A stretch of 28,540 nt of DNA from Basidiobolus heterosporus B8920 (lineage: Eukaryota; Basidiobolomycota; Basidiobolomycetes; Basidiobolales; Basidiobolaceae). Both the position numbers and the translations under genes were made by a program. Where the stretch lies: NCBI GenBank assembly GCA_000697455.1, contig JNET01031883.1:1-28540 (forward strand), written 5' to 3'. Below, piece by piece: positions 8,609 through 16,435 of this stretch (its first letter is position 1; the number at the start of each line of letters is the position of its first letter). Below the pieces are notes generated by a model. That model was given only the letters and a program-made list of their open reading frames with translations. It did not search any database and had not been told where the DNA came from.

Positions 8609-10682
8609 ATGTACAATCTTTCCAAGGGAATTTTTCGTGCAAGTAACTCAACGAATCCCCTCAAATATGCCACCAACTTATGTAGAAGAAAGGTATTTCC
8701 TCTCAATAGGAAAGAAATCAACGAGTTTCTTTTAATATCTTTCTTTTTAGACCAGTGGGTCGGTAGGAATCTTCGCCAGACAGTATAGTTCAGGTGGTTC
8801 TCCGGTGATTGGTATCGATTTAGGTACTACCAACTCTTGTGTAGCTATTATGGACGGAAAGAATCCTCGGATCTTGGAAAACTCGGAGGGAACTCGAACT
8901 ACTCCTTCTGTCGTGGCGTTCGCCAAAGATGGCGAACTCCTGGTAGGACAAGCAGCCAAACGTCAAGCGGTTGTTAACCCAGAGAACACCCTTTTCGCTA
9001 CCAAGAGACTTATCGGGCGTACATACAATGACAAAGAAGTTCAAAATGATATCAAAGCAGTACCCTATAAGATTATTCGACATTCAAATGGTGATGCCTG
9101 GGTGGAAATTCGAGGGAAAAAATACTCACCTAGTCAGATTGGTGCGTTTATTTTGTCAAAAATGAAGGATACAGCTGAGAGTTTCTTGGGGAAAAAAGTG
9201 ACCCAAGCTGTAGTCACCGTACCTGCATATTTCAATGACGCTCAGCGACAGGCTACAAAGGATGCTGGGAAAATCGCTGGTTTGGAAGTCCTGCGGGTCA
9301 TTAACGAACCTACCGCTGCGGCTTTGGCCTACGGGCTTGATCGGGAGGACAATCGTACAGTTGCCATATATGATCTTGGAGGAGGTACGTTCGATATTTC
9401 TATCTTGGAGATCCAAAACGGAGTATTCGAGGTGAAATCAACCAACGGTGACACGCATCTGGGTGGTGAGGATTTTGATATCAAACTAGTGAATCATATC
9501 GTTGATGACTTTAAGAAATCTGAGGGCATCGATCTTAGTAACGATAGAATGGCCGTTCAACGTATTCGTGAGGCCTGTGAAAAAGCCAAGATAGAGCTGT
9601 CTTCTACATTACAGACAGACATCAATCTTCCGTACATCACTGCAGATGCCACTGGTCCTAAACACATAAACATGAAGCTCAGTCGCACCAAGTACGAAGC
9701 GATGATGAAGCCTTTGGTGGATCGTACAGTAGAACCATGCAAGAAGGCAATAAAAGACGCTGGTGTTGGTGTATCGGATATCCACGATGTGGTCTTGGTC
9801 GGAGGCATGACCCGTATGCCAAAAGTGATTGAATCCGTCAAAACCATCTTCAATAAAGAACCAACCAAGAGCGTGAACCCAGATGAGGCTGTTGCCATTG
9901 GTGCAGCCATTCAAGGCGGTGTTCTCTCCGGATCAGTGTCAGATATCCTCTTACTTGATGTAACGCCACTTTCTCTTGGTATCGAAACTTTGGGAGGTGT
10001 GTTCACTCGGTTGATCAACCGTAATACCACCATACCAACAAAGAAGGCTCAGGTCTTCTCGACTGCTGCAGATGGCCAAACTCAGGTGCAAGTGAAGGTC
10101 TTCCAAGGCGAGCGTGAACTTGTTCGTGACAACAAACTTCTTGGAGAGTTCAATCTTACGGGTGTTGCACCTGCACCTCGAGGCGTACCTCAGATCGAAG
10201 TGTCGTTTGATATTGACGCCGATGGTATTGTCAAGGTAAGCGCTAAAGACAAGGCAACTGGTCGCGACCAATCCATGTCTATAGTTGCATCATCTGGATT
10301 GAACAAGGATGAGATTGAGAATATGGTCAAGAACGCTGAACAATTTGCGGAATCTGATGCCAAACGCAAGGAAGCTATTGAGGCTTCAAACAATGCCGAA
10401 TCAGCTGTGCATGAGACTGAAAAGCATATCAGTGACTTCAAAGATCAAATTGATCAAGAAGAGGCTCAAAAACTACAAGAACAAATCAACCTTTTGAGAG
10501 AGAAAATCGCCAAGGGCGAGGATGCTGACCCTGAGGAACTCAGAAAATCCACTTTTGAATTGCAGCAAGCTAGTCTAAAGGTGTTTGAGGCAGTTTACAA
10601 GAATCGTTCTTCCCAAGACTCGGCTAGTAATAACACCAACTCTGGGGAAACGGTTGTTGACAACGACGATGAAAAGAAATAA
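8609..10682 (+). CDS. SSC1: Mitochondrial Hsp70 (Ssc1/mortalin)
   Basis: This encodes the 671-residue mitochondrial DnaK-type chaperone, the motor of presequence import and of matrix folding. Exon 1 is 8609-8692 and exon 2 is 8751-10682 (donor GTATTT). The spliced N-terminus is basic and serine-rich ([18 protein letters not shown], then [16 protein letters not shown]), a typical presequence with a likely processing site near RQYS. The ATPase domain starts [14 protein letters not shown], with [15 protein letters not shown], the phosphate loop [12 protein letters not shown] and [10 protein letters not shown]. The substrate-binding domain follows [17 protein letters not shown], and the lid ends in an Asn/Ser/acidic tail ([12 protein letters not shown]). 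[11 protein letters not shown] and the presequence separate it from cytosolic and ER Hsp70. Length fits (yeast Ssc1 654). Confidence 0.97.
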
Positions 10683-10717
10683 ATCGATTCAAGTTGTATA
10701 TTCAAAGAATATCAGAA

Positions 10718-10734
10718 AATAAAGCCTTTTTATT
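10718..10734. terminator. Overlapping bidirectional poly(A) signals
   Basis: The 52-bp gap between convergent SSC1 and methyltransferase gene A contains AATAAA on the plus strand (10718-10723) and AATAAA on the minus strand (10734-10729). On the minus strand the signal begins immediately after the stop codon of gene A. The two 3' ends probably overlap. Confidence 0.5.
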
Positions 10735-11583
10735 TTAGTCACTGTTAGACGCCAAAACTAAGACCTGAGGCCATGATAAGGGTAGAATATCATCTTCCTT
10801 CAAGGGAGAATGTGGGTTATATTCATTGATTATAAACTCCATACATTCGTCAACTGGATCTCCAGGTAGGTTCAAGTCTTTATAGCGTTTATAGGAAGAC
10901 CATGTCTTAAGATACTCCCGCAACTTGCATACCTCCATGCTTGACGGCTCAATGAACATTCTTCCCTTAGGTATTTCTACAGCATGTCCGTTCTTTCTGG
11001 GGAACTCATGTCTCAGAACATTCTTAAATTCTTTAGGTAGCTCTTCCCAGCCATTATCAGTGTACAAATTCACAAATATTTGAAGACTCTTGTCCCAGAC
11101 ACTATGTGCCAATTTTGGGTTGGTCCTTAGTTCTGAAACACTATTATATATCTTCTGTGAACTACCTTCGATGGTGCAAAGACCATAGCACCATACGGCC
11201 AAAGTTCCATTGGGCTTCAAAACTCTTTTCACCTCTTTGAAGAAGCTATCGGCCTGGAACCAGTGAGCAGCCTCAGCCACCGTGACTAGATCAAAGCTAT
11301 CATCCTCGAAGGGTAGATTTTCAGCGACGCCGATAGAGTACGTTATATTGTCGCCTCCAATGGCTTCTGACAACTGTGCCTTCGATATATCAATTCCGTA
11401 GACTTGCTCAAACCTCTTGGCCAGTCCCTTTATGGCTTGACCTGTACCAGTGGCCACGTCCAAGGCTCTACCGAAACTGCCTTTGTGAAATCTATAAATG
11501 GCTTGATACAAGTCATCAGTATAACCTGGGCGAAATGCTGCGTACGCTTTGCTATTGTACGCTGTATCAGAGAGAGTTGGCAT
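10735..11583 (-). CDS. TMT1-like SAM methyltransferase, copy A
   Basis: This encodes a 282-residue class I SAM-dependent methyltransferase (Methyltransf_11 type). The nearest characterised relative I recognise is yeast trans-aconitate methyltransferase Tmt1, which shares the short Ser-rich start, the YxxxRPxY segment, the AHWF motif and a WSxY segment near the C-terminus. SAM-binding motif I is LDVATGTGQ (about residues 41-49) and the ribose-binding acidic residue is in GIDIS (about 65). LPFEDDSFDLVTVAEAAHWF forms motifs II/III. Substrate is unknown. This is the most divergent copy: the AVWGY segment shared by the others reads AVWCY. Intronless, with a TATATATA element near 11636. Convergent with SSC1. 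Confidence 0.88.
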   Translation of the reverse strand: MPTLSDTAYNSKAYAAFRPGYTDDLYQAIYRFHKGSFGRALDVATGTGQAIKGLAKRFEQVYGIDISKAQLSEAIGGDNITYSIGVAENLPFEDDSFDLVTVAEAAHWFQADSFFKEVKRVLKPNGTLAVWCYGLCTIEGSSQKIYNSVSELRTNPKLAHSVWDKSLQIFVNLYTDNGWEELPKEFKNVLRHEFPRKNGHAVEIPKGRMFIEPSSMEVCKLREYLKTWSSYKRYKDLNLPGDPVDECMEFIINEYNPHSPLKEDDILPLSWPQVLVLASNSD

Positions 11584-11865
11584 GGGAATGAGTAGGCACT
11601 AGATTGTGTAACTTAGGTTGATCGTGTGTAACTGCTATATATAGAGTGATAAGCTGATTTGCACTTAGGGGTGCAGGTATCTTTACTTTGCTGCACTTAG
11701 GGATGCAGGCATGTTTTGCTTTGAACCGTCACTGTATTAGAGACACTTGATTTTCTTGAATCTCCAAGTGAGGCTGGATTATATTATGTGTCACAATGGT
11801 CAATAGATAATCTCAGATCCTTGCATTTCCTGTCGGGATACCATGTCTTCTGAACTTCGACGCTT
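11584..11865. promoter_or_regulatory. Upstream region of methyltransferase copy A
   Basis: It contains a TATA-like run (TATATATA near 11636) about 55 bp before the ATG of copy A and a pair of inverted-repeat elements (separate entry). Otherwise I see no gene. Confidence 0.45.
11660..11707. repeat. Two direct copies of a telobox-centred inverted repeat
   Basis: TGCACTTAGGGGTGCA (11660-11675) is a TTAGGG hexamer flanked by perfect 5-bp inverted arms (TGCAC/GTGCA). A second copy with one changed arm base and one core-flank change (TGCACTTAGGGATGCA, 11692-11707) follows 32 bp later. They lie about 80-125 bp upstream of copy A and look like tandem binding sites for a dimeric factor. Confidence 0.6.
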
Positions 11866-12110
11866 TCATGTTCTGCCAATGGCCACAGTGACTAGATCGA
11901 AGGTAGCAAATTCAACAGAGTATGTTATATCGTTACCTCTAGTAGCTTCAGTCGTACTCTACTTGGGAAAAGGTTGACACGAATAGATCAAAATCGAAAA
12001 TGCTTTCCATTGAGGCTTAGACTGGGTGCATTTATTATAGAGTTCCGCAAAAATTGATCACAAAGAGTGTTGAGGCCAGTTGCGTTTCATTCATTCATGT
12101 ATACATAATT
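11866..12110 (-). pseudogene. Decayed sixth methyltransferase copy
   Basis: Sequence at about 11872-11945 aligns with the AHWF to motif I part of copies A-E (for example GGCCACAGTGACTAGATCGAA and GAGTATGTTATAT on the plus strand), but it is interrupted by deletions and has no open frame. The part equivalent to the SAM-motif region is missing. A fragment resembling the gene start (AAAAGGTTGACA, 11968-11979) follows. Upstream of that, 12008-12041 resembles the promoter of copy D (GAGGCTTAGA, then CATTTATTATAG). The remnant therefore retains its flank. It lies between copies A and B. Confidence 0.7.
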
Positions 12111-12125
12111 GCTTAGTTGAGGCCA

Positions 12126-12974
12126 CTAATCACTATTGGAGGCTAACAAAAGAACCTGAGGCCATGATAAGGGTATTATATCGTTCTCTTTCAATGGTGA
12201 GCCTGGATTGTATTCATTAATCACAAACTCTACACACTCGTCAACCGGATCTCCAGGTAGATTCTGGTCCTTGTAGCGGTAATAAGAAGACCAGGTTTTC
12301 AGATGCTCTCTGAATTTCCACAACTCCAAGCTGCGCAATTCAATGAATTTATTCTTCCCGGGGATTTCCAAAGCAAGTTCATCTCTCTTAGGTGATTCAT
12401 ATCTCAGCACAGTCTTGAACTCTTTAGGTAGTTTTTCCCAACCGGAGTCACTATAGAAAGTCTCTAAAATCTGATGCCCACCCTCCCAACTACTCCCCAA
12501 CTTTTTTGGATTCATTCCTAGGTCTGTAACACAGTTACGAACCTTCTCGGTGCTTCCTTCTATGGTACAAAAGGAATAGCCCCATACGGCCAATGTACCG
12601 TTGGGCTTTAAGACTCTCTTCACCTCTTTAATAAAATCCGTAGCTTTGAACCAGTGGGCTGCTACGGCCACAGTGACCAAGTCAAAGGCAGAATCTCCGA
12701 AGGGTAGATCTTCAGCGTATCCGACGGAATATGTTATGTTGTCACTCTTGGCAGCCTCCAATAACATTTTCTCGGAAATATCAACGCCATAGACTTGCTC
12801 AAATTTGCTGGCAAGCACCTTGGTGACTTGGCCTGTACCAGTAGCTACGTCCAACGCTTTCTCATAACCGCCTTTGTGGAACTTGTAGATGGTCTGATAT
12901 AGAGCTTCAGTATAAGCTGGACGAAACTGGGCGTACGCCTTGCTGTCGTAAGTTGTATGAGAAAAAGTCGACAT
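12126..12974 (-). CDS. TMT1-like SAM methyltransferase, copy B
   Basis: This 282-residue paralogue is closest to copy E: both have the SLELWKFREHL and WSSYYRYKD segments, and SDSGWE before LPKEFK. Motif I is LDVATGTGQVTK and the acidic strand is VYGVDISEKML. The AHWF motif is preceded by VTVAVA, so the usual Glu/Gln (VAEA, VAQG, VAEG) is replaced by Val-Ala here. The start MSTFSHTTYDSKAY aligns with the other copies, and there is no upstream in-frame ATG. It is intronless. The upstream flank carries a 26-bp tandem repeat block and a sequence block shared with the copy E flank. Confidence 0.88.
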   Translation of the reverse strand: MSTFSHTTYDSKAYAQFRPAYTEALYQTIYKFHKGGYEKALDVATGTGQVTKVLASKFEQVYGVDISEKMLLEAAKSDNITYSVGYAEDLPFGDSAFDLVTVAVAAHWFKATDFIKEVKRVLKPNGTLAVWGYSFCTIEGSTEKVRNCVTDLGMNPKKLGSSWEGGHQILETFYSDSGWEKLPKEFKTVLRYESPKRDELALEIPGKNKFIELRSLELWKFREHLKTWSSYYRYKDQNLPGDPVDECVEFVINEYNPGSPLKENDIIPLSWPQVLLLASNSD

Positions 12975-13047
12975 AATGAAAATAAGAAATCAAATTATGG
13001 AGACTCGGAATAATTACTTTATATTCTACCAAAATCGCTTATGTCTC

Positions 13048-13151
13048 TAGACTCGATTCCTGTGCGGTGTACCTGGATCCGATTCATGTGTAGTGTTCCT
13101 AGACTCGATTCCTGTGCAGTGTACCTGAAATCGACTCATGTGTAGTTCACT
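13048..13151. repeat. Two 52-bp tandem units, each of two 26-bp half repeats
   Basis: CTAGACTCGATTCCTGTGC starts a unit at 13048 and another at 13100. Within each unit a second, diverged half begins about 26 bp on (GATTCATGTGTAGTG). The arrangement gives four related 26-bp elements in 104 bp, upstream of methyltransferase copy B. A related single element (CATGTGCCGTGTACATGAAA) lies near 16305, upstream of copy E. Confidence 0.75.
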
Positions 13152-13200
13152 AACAACAAAATAAATGATTTATTTAACAAACAAGTTCATGTTATCCAAA
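13146..13200. repeat. Dispersed repeat block, copy 1
   Basis: About 50 bp around AACAAAATAAATGATTTA and TTTAACAAACAAGTTCAT is almost identical to 16342-16395. Both blocks lie about 170-220 bp upstream of a methyltransferase start (copies B and E), which supports duplication of gene plus promoter. Confidence 0.8.
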
Positions 13201-13280
13201 GTTCTCTGATCAATGTGTTGTGCATTCACAGTATAACTTTTGATAACAAAAGATGGTTTATTTTGAAGTAACAGTAGATG

Positions 13281-13364
13281 CACTGTTGGATGCTAACAGA
13301 AGATAAGTTATCTGATTCACTGTTTATAGATGAGTTATCTTATTCACTGTTGGATGCTAACAGA
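13281..13364. repeat. Duplicated 3' end of methyltransferase copy C
   Basis: CACTGTTGGATGCTAACAGA occurs at 13281-13300 and again, at the true end of copy C, at 13345-13364, 64 bp apart. The intervening sequence contains further partial copies of the GTTATCT(G/T)ATTCACTGTT segment. It is a local slippage or unequal exchange product next to the stop codon. Confidence 0.75.
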
Positions 13365-14191
13365 ATAACTTGCGGCCACGATAAGGGTAGAATATCATTT
13401 TCCGTAAGCGGGGAGCCCGGGTTGTATTCCTTCTTAATGAACTCGACACAATCATCCACTGGATCTCCAGGTAGATTCAGATCTTTATGGCGTTTATAGG
13501 AAGACCATGTTTTGAGATATTCACGGAACTTCCATACTTCCATGCTGCGTAGCTCAACGAACATGTTCTCCTCAGGGATTTCCACAGCATGGTCATTCTT
13601 TTTAGGAAATTCATAACGAAGAACATTTTTAAATGAGGCGGGTAATTTTTCCCAGCCATAATCAGTATAGAAATTCTCTAATATATGGAGACTTTGATTC
13701 CATGTGCTGCTTCCTAATTTTTTGGGATCAGCTCCTAAATCTATCACACTATTACGCACTTTTTCTGAGCCTCCCTCAATGGTACAGAGAAAATATCCCC
13801 ATACAGCTAAAGTTCCGTTAGGTTTCAAAACCCTCTTTACCTCTTTGAAGAACTTTTCAACCTTGAACCAGTGCGCAGCCTCGGCTACTGTAATCAAGTC
13901 AAAGCTAGCATCTTCAAAGGGCAGTTCTTCAGCAAGCCCAACAGAGTATGTTATGTTGTCGGCTTTAACGGCTGCAGCTAACTGAGTCTCTGATATGTCG
14001 ATACCATGGACTTGCTCAAATTTACTAGCAAGTACCTTGGTAACTTGACCTGTACCGGTAGCTATATCCAGGGCTTTTTCATAACCACCTTTGTGGAATT
14101 TATAAACGGCTTTGTACAAGTCATCAGTATAGCTTGGGCGAAACTCGGCGTATGCCTTGCTGTTATATGCTGTATTAGAAAGAGTTGACAT
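13340..14191 (-). CDS. TMT1-like SAM methyltransferase, copy C
   Basis: This paralogue has 283 residues from ATG 14191, where MSTLSNTAYNSKAY aligns with all other copies. The longer open frame to 14251 adds 20 residues absent from the family and is not used. Motif I reads LDIATGTGQVTK. The AHWF segment is VAEAAHWFKVEKFF, shared most closely with copy A, as are MEVWKFREYLKTWSSYKRHKD and the EFI(K/I) ending. The last residues are LLASNSE rather than the ASNSD ending of copies A, B and E, and the stop lies in a locally duplicated tract. It is intronless. Confidence 0.88.
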   Translation of the reverse strand: MSTLSNTAYNSKAYAEFRPSYTDDLYKAVYKFHKGGYEKALDIATGTGQVTKVLASKFEQVHGIDISETQLAAAVKADNITYSVGLAEELPFEDASFDLITVAEAAHWFKVEKFFKEVKRVLKPNGTLAVWGYFLCTIEGGSEKVRNSVIDLGADPKKLGSSTWNQSLHILENFYTDYGWEKLPASFKNVLRYEFPKKNDHAVEIPEENMFVELRSMEVWKFREYLKTWSSYKRHKDLNLPGDPVDDCVEFIKKEYNPGSPLTENDILPLSWPQVILLASNSE

Positions 14192-14291
14192 GAAAAATAA
14201 CCAATTTTTAATGAACGGATGGCTTGGAGAGGTGATGGGTCTTTTATACACAACATTACGTCATTCAAGATTTTTCTCAAAACATGGCTTA

Positions 14292-15146
14292 TCAGAGATT
14301 ACTATTGGATGCTAATAAAAGAACTTGAGGCCATGACAAGATTAGAACATCATCTTCCTTCAATGGTGAGCCTGGATTGTATTCATTTATCACAAATTTC
14401 ACACAATCATCCACCGGATCTCCGGGTAAATTCTGGTCCATGTGTTTCTTATAGGAAGACCAGGTCTTCAGATACTCCCTGAATCTCCACACCTCCATGC
14501 TCTGTAGCTCAATGAACATATTCCCCCTGGGGATCTCCAAAGCACACCGATCTCTCTTGGGTGATTCATATCTCAGCACATTCTTGAATTCTCTGGGTAT
14601 TTCCTCCCAACCGGAGTCACGATAGAAATCATCTAATATTTGACGTCCACTCTCCCAGTTATTCCCCAACTTTTTTGGGTTCACTCCTAGATCCAGAACA
14701 CTCTCACGTACCTTCTCGGAACCACCTTCTATGGTGCAAAAGGAATATCCCCATATGGCTAATGTACCGTTGGGCTTTAAGACTCTCTTCACTTCCTTAA
14801 GAAAATCCTTAGCTTTGAACCAGTGTGCTCCTTGAGCTACCGTGACCAAGTCAAAGGTCGAATCTTCAAAAGGCAGGTCTTCGGCAAAGCCAACAGAGTA
14901 CGTTATGTTGTCACCTTTAACGGCTTCCGATAACTGAGTCTCTGATATGTCAATACCATGAACATGTTTAAATTTACTGGCAAGCGCCTTGGTGACTTGA
15001 CCCGTACCAGTAGCTACGTCCAACGCTTTGTCATAACCACCTTTATGGAATTTGTAAATGGTTTGATATAGACTGGCAGTATAACTTGGACGAAACTGAG
15101 CATACGCTTTACTGTTATACGCAACTTTTGAAAAAGTCGACATCAT
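14292..15146 (-). CDS. TMT1-like SAM methyltransferase, copy D
   Basis: This paralogue has 284 residues, or 283 if the second of two adjacent ATGs (15143) is used. It begins MMSTFSKVAYNSKAY. Motif I is LDVATGTGQVTKALASKFKH, and the motif III region is VAQGAHWFKAKDFLKEVKR, with the GAHWFKAKDFL form shared with copy E. The C-terminal half resembles copies A and C instead (MEVWRFREYLKTWSSYKKHMD). This mosaic suggests gene conversion or unequal exchange between copies. It is intronless; only 100 bp separates its stop from the start of copy C. Confidence 0.88.
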   Translation of the reverse strand: MMSTFSKVAYNSKAYAQFRPSYTASLYQTIYKFHKGGYDKALDVATGTGQVTKALASKFKHVHGIDISETQLSEAVKGDNITYSVGFAEDLPFEDSTFDLVTVAQGAHWFKAKDFLKEVKRVLKPNGTLAIWGYSFCTIEGGSEKVRESVLDLGVNPKKLGNNWESGRQILDDFYRDSGWEEIPREFKNVLRYESPKRDRCALEIPRGNMFIELQSMEVWRFREYLKTWSSYKKHMDQNLPGDPVDDCVKFVINEYNPGSPLKEDDVLILSWPQVLLLASNSNL

Positions 15147-15340
15147 TTGTGTTGAGGCTTAGAGTGATTCTGAGCATATTTATTATAGGTAAATGTGTCA
15201 TGTGAATTACGCAAAAGAGATCACGCGAAGTGCTGATTACTAGGATTGATATGTGTCACGTTTCCTCATTCCCTCATAGATACACAACATTTCTCAGTAT
15301 ATTTATTTCTAGTGAAACTTCACAGATATTTTACTTTCAA

Positions 15341-16189
15341 TTAATCACTATTGGATGCTAATAGAAGGACTTGGGGCCATGATAAGGGTAGGATGTCATC
15401 CTCCTTTAGCGGGGAGTCTGGTTTATATTCATTTATCACCAACTCTACACAATCGTCGACTGGATCTCCAGGTAGATTAAGATCCTTATAACGGTAATAA
15501 GAAGACCAAGTTCTTAAGTGCTCTCTGAATTTCCACAACTCCAAGCTGCGTAATTCGATGAATTTCTTATTCTCGGGGATTTCTAAAGCAAGTTGTTCTC
15601 TCTTGGGTGATTCATATCTCAAAACATTCTTGAACTCTTTGGGTAGTTCTTCCCAACCAGAGTCACTATAGAAATTATCCAAAATACGACGTCCACTCTC
15701 CCAGCTACTCCCCAACTTGTCTGGATTCATTCCCAAGTCGGTAACACAGTTACGTACCTTTTCAGTACTTCCTTCTATGATGCAAAAGGAATATCCCCAT
15801 ACGGCTAAGGTGCCGTTGGGCTTTAAAACTCTCTTCACCTCGTTGAGAAAGTCCTTAGCTTTGAACCAGTGTGCTCCTTCAGCTACAGTGACCAAGTCGA
15901 AGGTAGCATCTTCGAAGGGTAGGTCCTCGGCAAAACCAACGGAATATGTTATGTTGTCACCCTTGGTCGCCTCCGACAGCATAGTTTCCGATATATCAAC
16001 GCCATAAACTTGTTCAAATTTACTAGCAAGCGCTTTGGTTACTTGGCCTGTACCAGTAGCTACGTCTAAAGCTTTACCATAACCACCTTTATGGAACTTG
16101 TAAATGGTTTGGTATAGACTGGAAGTATAACTTGGACGAAATTCAGCATACGCTTTACTGTTGTACGCTGTATTAGAAAAAGTCGCCAT
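15341..16189 (-). CDS. TMT1-like SAM methyltransferase, copy E
   Basis: This is the first copy of the array in transcription order, 282 residues. It starts MATFSNTAYNSKAYAEFRPSY. Motif I is LDVATGTGQVTKALASKFEQ and the acidic strand is VYGVDISETML. The N-terminal half is closest to copy D (GAHWFKAKDFL), and the C-terminal half to copy B (SLELWKFREHL, WSSYYRYKD). It ends WPQVLLLASNSD. It is intronless. Its promoter lies in a 246-bp gap shared with the SMC1 3' end and includes a block duplicated near 13146. Confidence 0.88.
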   Translation of the reverse strand: MATFSNTAYNSKAYAEFRPSYTSSLYQTIYKFHKGGYGKALDVATGTGQVTKALASKFEQVYGVDISETMLSEATKGDNITYSVGFAEDLPFEDATFDLVTVAEGAHWFKAKDFLNEVKRVLKPNGTLAVWGYSFCIIEGSTEKVRNCVTDLGMNPDKLGSSWESGRRILDNFYSDSGWEELPKEFKNVLRYESPKREQLALEIPENKKFIELRSLELWKFREHLRTWSSYYRYKDLNLPGDPVDDCVELVINEYKPDSPLKEDDILPLSWPQVLLLASNSD

Positions 16190-16341
16190 GAAGAGAGCAA
16201 AGATTCGAAATGTATCGAGGCCTGGAGGGTTACTTTATACATCGGGTGAATGAGTCGTGTGAATTTCATCAAATGGATGCCTCAAGAGAAGAATTTGACC
16301 AACGTCATGTGCCGTGTACATGAAATAGATACATCCCCTTT

Positions 16342-16395
16342 CATTAGTAACAAAATAAATGGATTTATTTAACAAACAAGTTCATTTTATCTACA
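16342..16395. repeat. Dispersed repeat block, copy 2
   Basis: This is the partner of 13146-13200 (AACAAAATAAATGGATTT, then ATTTAACAAACAAGTTCAT). It lies between copy E and the SMC1 stop codon, and probably within the SMC1 3'UTR, so the copy at 13146 may have carried SMC1 3' flank into the array. Confidence 0.8.
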
Positions 16396-16435
16396 TTCAA
16401 TAAAAACGATTGCAAAAGCAAAGCTAAATTCTCAG

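Larger units (their letters stand above)
12975..13339. promoter_or_regulatory. Copy B upstream and copy C downstream flank, repeat-rich
   Basis: No gene is seen. The region holds the 26-bp repeats (13048-13151), a block (13146-13200) that recurs near 16342-16395, and part of a duplicated 3'-end sequence of copy C (13281-13364). Confidence 0.6.

Noticed and set aside
13048-13364. CRISPR-like array
   Set aside because: Repeats are contiguous and diverged, without unique spacers, in a eukaryotic genome.
10735-16189. Horizontal transfer of the intronless methyltransferase array from bacteria
   Set aside because: GCV2 is also a single exon here and SMC1 has one intron, so lack of introns is weak evidence. 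The proteins resemble fungal Tmt1, and base composition matches the neighbours.
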